The notes under the pieces were generated by a model that made no database searches, was not told where the DNA came from, and worked only from the letters and a program-made list of their open reading frames with translations. Positions 1-5,411 of a stretch of DNA of 7,221 nucleotides are shown here, in pieces. Location: the NCBI GenBank assembly GCA_030045175.1, contig JASIBM010000560.1, positions 1-7,221 of the forward strand. The letters are read 5' to 3'. A program made the translations under genes and the position numbers. The stretch comes from Streptosporangiaceae bacterium. GTDB lineage: Bacteria > Actinomycetota > Actinomycetes > Streptosporangiales > Streptosporangiaceae. How positions within the stretch are numbered: position 1 is the first letter of the stretch; every line of letters starts with the position of its first letter.

Positions 1-5
1 GGCTA

Positions 6-26
6 GTTGTTCATGTGTTGTTCATG
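6..26 (+). promoter_or_regulatory. Tandem 10-bp direct repeat, PHO-box-like
   Basis: The 10-mer GTTGTTCATG occurs perfectly at 6-15 and again at 17-26, a period of 11 bp, so both copies face the same side of the helix. Streptomyces PhoP boxes are made of 11-nt direct-repeat units that begin GTTCA. Read that way, the units start at 9 and 20 (GTTCATG plus four bases each). The match to the PHO-box consensus is only partial after GTTCA(T), and a third unit is not evident. The repeat is seen directly. The PhoP reading is inference, and another tandem-binding regulator is equally possible. Confidence 0.3.
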
Positions 27-31
27 ACCAA

Positions 32-47
32 GGTGACATTCATCACG
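32..47. promoter_or_regulatory. CRP-like dyad GTGA-N6-TCAC
   Basis: GGTGACATTCATCACG contains GTGA at 33-36 and TCAC at 43-46 separated by six bases. This is the exact half-site geometry of CRP-family operators (consensus TGTGA-N6-TCACA), with both outermost consensus bases replaced by G. It lies about 100-140 bp upstream of the candidate starts of the large secreted-protein gene. It would suit a distal activator site, or it could belong to the gene upstream of the window. No binding evidence exists in the sequence beyond the symmetry. Confidence 0.3.
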
Positions 48-121
48 GGGTGCCGGGTGAGGGCATCCTTCGGATGAAGTCGAAATATCGGCTTGATCAG
101 CTCTATGCTGTTCTAAATTGA

Positions 122-3100
122 TTGCCTCGTCGACGCGCCCCTGCGAGTGTGAGCCCTGTGAAACTGAATGTGAGCCCCGCCAGGCGGGTTACCCTCAGGA
201 TGGTCGCCGCCATGGCGGCGCCCGTGCTGATAGCCGCCCCATCATCTGGTCCCGTGGTCAACGCCAGCGCGGCCGCGATCGCACCGGCCGGCGCCACGCA
301 CGCGACGTCTGCGCACGCGACGCTTGCCCGCTCGCCTGAGCAGGCCGGCGTCCGCGAGGCGGCCTTGCGCGCGGAGGTCATGCGCCTGCAAGCGCTCGGC
401 CTGCATGGCCCCGTCGTGTCCGAGCTGGCCGCCCACCTCGCCGCCCAGGGCACCGGATTGACTAGCACCGGATTGACTAGCACCGGATTGACTAGCACCG
501 GGCCGATCGCCGGGGTCACCAGCGGCACGATCACGGGCGTGGTCCGAGGCACGGGCGACCTGGCACTGCGCGGCGTATGCGTGACAGCGACGAGCCACGC
601 AGGCGCCGCAAGCACCGCCGTTCAGAAGGGCCAGGTGGGCCGCGTGGGCACCGGGTTCGCGATTACCGGGCCGGACGGGCGATACGTCCTGACCGGCCTG
701 CGACCCGGACCGTACACCCTGTCCTATCGCGACTGCGCCGCACCCGGCCGCTACCTCAGCCAGTGGTCCGGCGCCACCGCGTGGCCGGAACTTGCCAAGC
801 CGGTCAGCGTCAGCGCCGGCCAGGTGCAGGTGGCCCCGCCCGTGACGCTGCGGTCTGCCACGTCAGCCGCGCTGCTTACCTCCCAGCCACAGTTGCTTAC
901 CTCCCGGCCGCACCCGGGCTGGATCATCAGCACCAGCCACGCAGCGAGCGCGGGCGGCGGTCGCATATCGGGGATAGTGAGCGGCAACGGCAACCCGCTC
1001 AAGGACATCTGCGTCATTGTGTGGCGACTGGTACACCACGGGGCCGTCGGGGTCGGCACGAAGACCTCGCGCACCGGCAGTTACTCCGTCGGCGGACTGC
1101 GGCGCGGTCGATACCAGGTCGAATTCGGCGCCAGCCTGGGCTGCCAATCATCGTCTAACTGGCTGCCGCAGTGGTACAACGGCGTCAACGAGTCAGGCAA
1201 CCCATTCTCGTCGTTCAAGCCGACCACCATCGTGCTCAAGGCCGGCCAGAAGCTGGCGGGTATTGACGCCCACCTCAAGCTGGGCGGCCAGATCTCTGGC
1301 ATCGTGACAGGCAAGTCAGGCAAGGGCCTATCCGGGATCTGCGTTCAGGTGGGCGAAGCTGTCCGCGATGGGGCCATCGGCATCGATTTCCAGACCGGCC
1401 GATCTGGCCGCTGGGCACTGCACGCCGTCTCGCCCGGTCGCTACACGGTCGAATTCAGCACCGGCTGCAAAAACAAGGGTAACTACGCCCCGCAGTGGTG
1501 GCGCGACTCGCCGACAGCGGAGCACGCGACCAAGATTCACATCGTCGGCCCCGAGATCGCTGGCGACATTGACGCGAAGCTCCAGCCCGGCGCGGCGATA
1601 ACGGGCGTCGTCAGCGAGGGCAATGCCCCCAGCCAGCCGCTGAGCGGGGTCTGCGTGAGCGCGACCAGTCGCGACGGCTCGGTCAACGTAACCGCGTCGA
1701 CCACGTCCGATGGGAGTTACCGCATCGATGGCCTTGGGGCCGGACGGTATCAGCTCTTCTTCGACCCGACGTGCGGCGACAGCATCACCACCATGTACCT
1801 CAGCGTCAACGAGGTGGTGACCACTCGCGCCGGCGCCACCAAGGCCGGGGTCAACGTGCTCTTGCCGATCGGGGCCGGCGTATCAGGCACGGTGACCGAC
1901 TCCCACGGCAATCCGCTGCCCGGCATCTGCGTCGAGGTCGCGAACCAGCAAGGTGGCGGCGGGGCGGTGACCGGCGCCGACGGCACGTACACGATCGAGG
2001 GTGTGCCCGCCGGTCCCTACCAGATGCAGTTCGCCGGTGGCTGCGGTAACTCGGGCAGCTACGCGCCGCAGTACTACAACGACGAATCCAACCCGTTCGA
2101 CGCCGATTACCTCACGCTGACCACCGGCGACATCACCCCGTCGGTCGACGCGGCGATGCAGCCGGGCGGCACGATCTCCGGCGTCGTCACCAACCAGGCC
2201 GGCCATCGGCTCGGCGGGATGTGCGTCGCGGTTGAGGGCCAGTCGATCGCCGGCGGATTCGGCTTCGGGCTCACGAGCAAGGGCAATTTCCGTATCCCGA
2301 ACCTGGCCCCAGGCCTGTACGCGGTCGAGTTCGGCTGCGGCGGCATATACGCCAGCCAGTGGTTCAAGTCGATGACCTACTCACCCGACTGGGTTTCCGT
2401 CAGTCCGGGAACGGTGACCCGCGGCGTCGACGCGGCGCTCAGCCTCGCCGGGACGATCTCGGGCGTCGTCACCGACCAAGCCGGTCACCCGCTGTCCGGC
2501 ATCTGCGCGGCACCGTTCCCGCTGCCGATCCCGGCGAACGCCAGCGTGCAGGCCTTCGTCACCAGCCGCGATGGCGCCTATCGGGCCACCAGCCTCGCAC
2601 CAGGCACCTACGCCGTGGAGTTCGGTCCCTGCCTGGGCCACCCGCAGTACGGCAACCAGTGGTACCGCGGCAAGACCACGCTGGCGGCTGCGACCAGGGT
2701 GCGGGTGACCAGCGGCGGCGCCGTCAAGGGCATCGGCGCGGTCATGACCGTGGGCGGATCGATCACCGGCCAGATACGCGCGGCCGGCACGAACGAGCCG
2801 CTGCGTGGCGCCTGTGCGGTCGCCATCGACAATGCGGCGGAGACAGGCTTCGAGGCCGAGACCAACGCGACCGGCCACTACACCATCGAGGGCCTGGCCA
2901 CGGGGAATTACCAGCTCTTGTTCGCGCCCTGCGACGGCCAGAACCTGGTAACCATCACCAGGCCGGGCACGGTGCACGTGACCGCGCCGCGCGTGACGAC
3001 CCACATCAACGCGGCGCTGCCGGCCGGCGGCACCGTCTCAGGAACCGTGCTCGGCGGCTCGCCGACGGCGACGCCCCAAGAGGGCGTCTGCGTCGACATC

Positions 3101-3667
3101 GTGCCGACCAACCCGAACGGGACCTACGGCGAGGCCGTCACCGCGGCCGACGGCACCTACACGGCGACCGGCCTCCCCACGGGCAGCTACCAGGTCTTGC
3201 TCGGCGATCCGACCTGCGGACTCAACACCGCGTTCACGCCGAACTGGTATAACGGCAAGCCGTCGCAGTCCACGGCGGACACGATCACGGTGACCCAGGG
3301 CTCGACCACCAGCGGGATCGACGCCAGCTTGCTGCCCGGTGGGCTGGGCGCGATCTCGGGCACGGTGACCGGGCCGTCGAGCGCGCCGGTCGCCGGCGAG
3401 TGCGTCACCGCGTTCAATATCAGCGCCGCGCTCAGCCCGTTGTTCAATGGCGGGCTGCCGGAGATCGCCGTAACCCAGGCGGACGGCAGCTACTCGCTTG
3501 GCTACCTGCTGCCAGGTACCTACAAGGTCGAGTTCAGCACCGGTTGCGGCGCGTCGAAGTTCGGCACGCAATGGTGGGACGACGCCTCGACGGAGTCCGC
3601 CGCGACCACGATCACGGTCTCGGGCAACGCCACGACCACGGGGATCAACGCGGGCCTGCAACCCTGA
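122..3667 (+). CDS. Secreted protein with ten tandem carboxypeptidase-regulatory-like domains
   Basis: This is a 1181-codon frame. Residues about 20-50 look like a signal peptide: Arg-Arg, then a hydrophobic VAAMAAPVLIAAP stretch, and an ASA cleavage candidate at 48-50. Residues 72-109 look helical. A TGLTS triplet repeat follows at 111-125. Ten domains begin near residues 135, 280, 389, 491, 585, 683, 777, 879, 970 and 1077. Each has the pattern G-x-I-S-G-x-V, then G-[IV]-C-V, DG-x-Y-x-[IV]-x-G-L-x-x-G-x-Y, then a second Cys. Eight of them add an aromatic [QN]-[WY] motif. This matches the CarboxypepD_reg/transthyretin-like fold, known as a non-catalytic extracellular beta-sandwich. All 20 cysteines occur as one pair per domain, implying intradomain disulfides. 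There is no LPXTG motif or C-terminal membrane helix, so it is probably released or held non-covalently. The frame opens with TTG directly after a TGA; GTG at 149, 158 or 170 is a likelier start, none with a good ribosome-binding site. The role (adhesion, matrix or ligand binding) is unknown. Confidence 0.85.
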   Translation: MPRRRAPASVSPVKLNVSPARRVTLRMVAAMAAPVLIAAPSSGPVVNASAAAIAPAGATHATSAHATLARSPEQAGVREAALRAEVMRLQALGLHGPVVSELAAHLAAQGTGLTSTGLTSTGLTSTGPIAGVTSGTITGVVRGTGDLALRGVCVTATSHAGAASTAVQKGQVGRVGTGFAITGPDGRYVLTGLRPGPYTLSYRDCAAPGRYLSQWSGATAWPELAKPVSVSAGQVQVAPPVTLRSATSAALLTSQPQLLTSRPHPGWIISTSHAASAGGGRISGIVSGNGNPLKDICVIVWRLVHHGAVGVGTKTSRTGSYSVGGLRRGRYQVEFGASLGCQSSSNWLPQWYNGVNESGNPFSSFKPTTIVLKAGQKLAGIDAHLKLGGQISGIVTGKSGKGLSGICVQVGEAVRDGAIGIDFQTGRSGRWALHAVSPGRYTVEFSTGCKNKGNYAPQWWRDSPTAEHATKIHIVGPEIAGDIDAKLQPGAAITGVVSEGNAPSQPLSGVCVSATSRDGSVNVTASTTSDGSYRIDGLGAGRYQLFFDPTCGDSITTMYLSVNEVVTTRAGATKAGVNVLLPIGAGVSGTVTDSHGNPLPGICVEVANQQGGGGAVTGADGTYTIEGVPAGPYQMQFAGGCGNSGSYAPQYYNDESNPFDADYLTLTTGDITPSVDAAMQPGGTISGVVTNQAGHRLGGMCVAVEGQSIAGGFGFGLTSKGNFRIPNLAPGLYAVEFGCGGIYASQWFKSMTYSPDWVSVSPGTVTRGVDAALSLAGTISGVVTDQAGHPLSGICAAPFPLPIPANASVQAFVTSRDGAYRATSLAPGTYAVEFGPCLGHPQYGNQWYRGKTTLAAATRVRVTSGGAVKGIGAVMTVGGSITGQIRAAGTNEPLRGACAVAIDNAAETGFEAETNATGHYTIEGLATGNYQLLFAPCDGQNLVTITRPGTVHVTAPRVTTHINAALPAGGTVSGTVLGGSPTATPQEGVCVDIVPTNPNGTYGEAVTAADGTYTATGLPTGSYQVLLGDPTCGLNTAFTPNWYNGKPSQSTADTITVTQGSTTSGIDASLLPGGLGAISGTVTGPSSAPVAGECVTAFNISAALSPLFNGGLPEIAVTQADGSYSLGYLLPGTYKVEFSTGCGASKFGTQWWDDASTESAATTITVSGNATTTGINAGLQP
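451..501 (+). repeat. 15-bp minisatellite, 3 perfect copies plus 6 bp
   Basis: The unit CACCGGATTGACTAG occurs perfectly at 451-465, 466-480 and 481-495, and its first six bases recur at 496-501. Because the unit is 15 bp, the reading frame is kept, and it encodes repeated Thr-Gly-Leu-Thr-Ser. It links the N-terminal helical segment to the first beta domain. Perfect identity, including synonymous positions, points to recent slippage expansion. Confidence 0.95.
873..914 (+). repeat. 21-bp imperfect tandem duplication in linker
   Basis: TGCTTACCTCCC is found at 873-884 and again at 894-905, a 21-bp period. The following bases differ only slightly (agccac versus ggccgc). In frame this gives Leu-Leu-Thr-Ser-Gln-Pro followed by Leu-Leu-Thr-Ser-Arg-Pro. 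It lies in the longer linker between domains 1 and 2 of the secreted protein and explains part of why the first repeat period (about 145 residues) exceeds the others (about 91-109). Confidence 0.75.
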
Positions 3668-3674
3668 CCGCCGG

Positions 3675-3709
3675 GCCGCAGGGGCCGGGCGTCGCCCGGC
3701 CCCTGCGGC
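3675..3709. terminator. Bidirectional hairpin terminator between convergent genes
   Basis: GCCGCAGGGGCCGGGC (3675-3690) pairs perfectly with 3694-3709, giving a 16-bp stem with a 3-nt loop (GTC). It begins 8 bp after the stop of the secreted-protein gene and 18 bp after the stop of the cupin gene read on the other strand, so it can serve both. Neither side has a clear T tract, as is common for terminators in high-GC actinobacteria. Confidence 0.85.
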
Positions 3710-3726
3710 TTCACTACGAGGGGGCG

Positions 3727-4095
3727 CTAGCTGAACAGCACGTAGGCCTTGCGTATCGGCTCGTGGATCAGCCAGGTGCCCGTCCAGCCGCGCGGGAACA
3801 CCGCCATGTCCCCCGCCTTGACCTCGTTCGGCTCGCCGCCCTCCGGGGTCACCGTCATCCGCCCGGCCAGGATGTGCACGAATTCGTGGTTCTCCAGCGT
3901 CCAGTGGGACGGGCCAGGCGTGCACTCCCAGACGCCGGCCTCGTTGTCGCCGTCCTGCCACAAGGTCACGCCGCGCGTGCTCATTTCCGCGCCATCAGGC
4001 CCAGGGCCGGTCGCCTCGGCGAGCGGGCCCCAGTCTTCGAGCTCGGCGGTGGCCGCGGCCTCGAGGTGCGGGGTAAGCGCCGTGAAGTCGGTCAT
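3727..4095 (-). CDS. Cupin_3 (DUF861/COG3450-type) small cupin protein
   Basis: A 122-aa single-domain cupin. Residues 56-118 carry the Cupin_3 pattern: a Trp-x-x-x-Pro-Gly lead-in, then E71, H74 and HILAGR in the first motif, and G95-D96, F100-P101, G103 and W108 in the second, ending HEPIRKAYVLF. The family includes (S)-ureidoglycine aminohydrolase-like cupins and many uncharacterised small cupins, so the reaction cannot be assigned. The classic HxH metal pair of motif 1 is absent, so metal binding is uncertain. The ATG at 4095 is chosen because AAAGGA (4110-4105) lies 9 nt upstream; a longer frame to 4305 overlaps the oxidoreductase gene and has no support. It begins 38 bp after that gene's stop on the same strand, so the two are probably one transcript. 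It is likely cytoplasmic, with no signal peptide. Confidence 0.88.
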   Translation of the reverse strand: MTDFTALTPHLEAAATAELEDWGPLAEATGPGPDGAEMSTRGVTLWQDGDNEAGVWECTPGPSHWTLENHEFVHILAGRMTVTPEGGEPNEVKAGDMAVFPRGWTGTWLIHEPIRKAYVLFS

Positions 4096-4104
4096 CGAGG
4101 ATCG

Positions 4105-4110
4105 TCCTTT
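4105..4110 (-). promoter_or_regulatory. Ribosome binding site of the cupin gene
   Basis: On the minus strand AAAGGA is placed 9 nt before the ATG at 4095. It fixes the cupin start and rules out the longer in-frame extension. Just upstream (4111-4124) the leader can form a small CGTCA/TGACG hairpin with a 4-nt loop, of unknown importance. Confidence 0.7.
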
Positions 4111-4133
4111 CGTCACGTTTGACGTGGGTTTGG

Positions 4134-5342
4134 TTACGCAGGCGTAGCCGCGTCCTGCGGGAACGGCAGCGCGATCGGATCTGTCGCCAGCGCGCTGCGA
4201 CCGGCCTCGTCGAACCGGCCGAGCCCGATCTGGCTCACGTCGACCACGGGCGAGCTGCCGGTGAGCGCCACATCCGCCGCGGCGCGGGCCACCGCCGGGC
4301 CCCACATCATCCCGTGCCCGCCGGCACTGGCGACGACGGCCCCTTTCCTATCCTGGCCATTGATCATCGCCGGGCCGATGATCGGTAGGTGGTCAGGCGT
4401 GTAGTCGATCGTCGCCGCCCAGGTGCGGCGGAGCCCGAGCCCGGCCGTGACAGGGACGAGCTCGGCCAGTCGCTCCCGCATCCGGGCCAGGTACGGCTCG
4501 TCGACGCGGCGAGCCTCGCCCGGCGGCTCGTCCGGGTTCGACATGCCGAACAGCATGCCGCCCTCCTCGGGCCGCCAGTACAGGCCGGCCGCCACGTCGA
4601 ACAGCATCGGCAGCCTGGCCGGGGCGAGATCGGGGTGCGGCTCGGTGACCGCGACCTGATGCAACACCGCGCCTGCCGGGACGCGGACGCCCGCCAGCCG
4701 CCCGACCTCGGCGAGCTCGGGCCCGCCGGTGAGCACCACGAGCGGGGCGGAGATCGGCCCCGCCGACGTCGTCACGCCGGTCACCGCGCCGTCATCGGCT
4801 GTGATCAGGCCGGTGAACCGGGTTCGCTCCCTGACCTGCACCCCGGTCGTGGCCAGGGCGACGCTGTAGGCGATGACGTTGCGCGGGGGATGCAGGTAGC
4901 CGTCGTCCGGGCAGTACGTCGCGCCGAGGGTAAGGCCGGGCGCGAGCGCCGGGTTCAGCTCGTCGGTCTCCTCCGGCGAGAGCCACCGCACGTCAATGCC
5001 GAGTCCCTGCTGCATCGCCATCCGCTCGCGCGCGGCCGCCAGGTCGGCGTCGGTGAAGCACGGCAGCACGTACCCGTGCGGCGTGAATCCCGAGTCGATG
5101 CCGAGCTCGTCGGCCTGCCTCAGGTAGAACTGCCGCGACCACTCGCCCAGCCTGACCGCCCACGGCGTGCCGCCTTGCGTCCGAACGATCCCGGCCGCGC
5201 GGCTGCTCGCGCCCTGCCCGAGCGTGTCCTTCTCGAGCAGCACGACCCGCGCCAGGCCGTCCGCGCGCAGGAAGTACGCGCACCACGCGCCGACGGTTCC
5301 GCCGCCCACGACGACCGCGTCCGCTGTTGAGACCATTGGCAT
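4134..5342 (-). CDS. FAD-dependent oxidoreductase, DAO family
   Basis: A 402-aa protein of the D-amino-acid oxidase/sarcosine oxidase-beta/glycine oxidase superfamily (PF01266). The N-terminal Rossmann motif is VVVGGGTVG (G13, G15, G18), with the ribose-binding acidic residue E37 at the end of strand 2. GASSRAAGIVR follows, typical of DAO flavoproteins. The C-terminal part has DYTPDHLPIIGP from residue 313 and GGHGMMWGPAVA from 341, the usual flavin-contacting end. Members oxidise a secondary or primary amine with FAD; the substrate here is not evident. Start choice: ATG at 5342 (MPMVSTADA) or ATG at 5336. The open frame runs back to 5486 but would cross the divergent promoter region and the neighbouring gene. 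There is no good Shine-Dalgarno site, and a promoter fit suggests a leaderless transcript from 5342. It is first in an operon with the cupin gene and divergent from an acyl-CoA dehydrogenase. Confidence 0.9.
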   Translation of the reverse strand: MPMVSTADAVVVGGGTVGAWCAYFLRADGLARVVLLEKDTLGQGASSRAAGIVRTQGGTPWAVRLGEWSRQFYLRQADELGIDSGFTPHGYVLPCFTDADLAAARERMAMQQGLGIDVRWLSPEETDELNPALAPGLTLGATYCPDDGYLHPPRNVIAYSVALATTGVQVRERTRFTGLITADDGAVTGVTTSAGPISAPLVVLTGGPELAEVGRLAGVRVPAGAVLHQVAVTEPHPDLAPARLPMLFDVAAGLYWRPEEGGMLFGMSNPDEPPGEARRVDEPYLARMRERLAELVPVTAGLGLRRTWAATIDYTPDHLPIIGPAMINGQDRKGAVVASAGGHGMMWGPAVARAAADVALTGSSPVVDVSQIGLGRFDEAGRSALATDPIALPFPQDAATPA

Positions 5343-5349
5343 GCCGCCG

Positions 5350-5378
5350 ATGCTGACATAGACTGAACGTTCAGTCAA
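5350..5378 (-). promoter_or_regulatory. Predicted promoter of the oxidoreductase-cupin operon
   Basis: On the minus strand TTGACT (5378-5373) is a strong -35 match. CAGCAT (5355-5350) follows after a 17-bp spacer as a weak -10 (3 of 6). Transcription would start about 7 bp further, at or next to the ATG at 5342, giving a leaderless mRNA. This agrees with the absence of a clear ribosome-binding site there. It is a prediction from spacing and sequence only. Confidence 0.4.
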
Positions 5379-5382
5379 GACT
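5353..5382 (+). promoter_or_regulatory. Predicted promoter of the acyl-CoA dehydrogenase gene
   Basis: CTGACA (5353-5358) matches the -35 consensus at five of six bases, and AAGACT (5377-5382) follows after 18 bp with the conserved second A and final T. Transcription would start near 5389, leaving room for the ribosome-binding site at 5401-5407. This promoter overlaps the opposite one almost completely. Confidence 0.35.
5361..5376. promoter_or_regulatory. TetR-type palindromic operator
   Basis: GACTGAACGTTCAGTC is a perfect 16-bp palindrome in the 69-bp gap between the divergent oxidoreductase and acyl-CoA dehydrogenase genes. Its length and gapless symmetry are typical of TetR-family operators. 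A further GACTG half-site at 5379-5383 makes a second, smaller dyad (CAGTC-AA-GACTG, 5372-5383). The palindrome lies in the spacer of both predicted promoters, where a bound repressor would block both. No regulator gene is in the window. Confidence 0.7.
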
Positions 5383-5400
5383 GGGTAAGGTTGGCCTGGG

Positions 5401-5407
5401 AAAGGGG
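5401..5407 (+). promoter_or_regulatory. Ribosome binding site of the acyl-CoA dehydrogenase gene
   Basis: AAAGGGG precedes the ATG at 5412 by 4 nt (6 nt if AAAGG is taken as the core). It supports ATG 5412 over the TTG at 5391, which would place the purine-rich site inside the coding sequence. Confidence 0.75.
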
Positions 5408-5411
5408 ATAC

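Noticed and set aside
176..210. Twin-arginine (Tat) signal in the secreted protein
   Set aside because: Arg-Arg-Val-Thr-Leu is only a partial match to the Tat motif, and disulfide-containing domains fit Sec export better; not called.
451..501. Possible CRISPR-like array
   Set aside because: The 15-bp units are directly adjacent with no spacers and lie in frame in a coding sequence.
2359..3252. 297-aa plus-strand open frame inside the secreted-protein gene
   Set aside because: It is an Arg-rich shifted-frame shadow of a gene whose own frame shows clear domain repeats.
3038..3961. 307-aa minus-strand open frame across the convergent junction
   Set aside because: It overlaps the domain 9-10 coding region and the terminator hairpin, has an Arg/Gly/Ala-rich composition typical of antisense GC-rich DNA, and shows no domain.
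4096..4305. N-terminal extension of the cupin protein
   Set aside because: It overlaps the oxidoreductase gene on the same strand, is Arg/Gly-rich, and the ATG at 4095 has a good ribosome-binding site.
4389..5330. 313-aa plus-strand open frame opposite the oxidoreductase
   Set aside because: It is antisense to a frame with intact Rossmann and DAO motifs, is Arg-rich, and has no recognisable fold.
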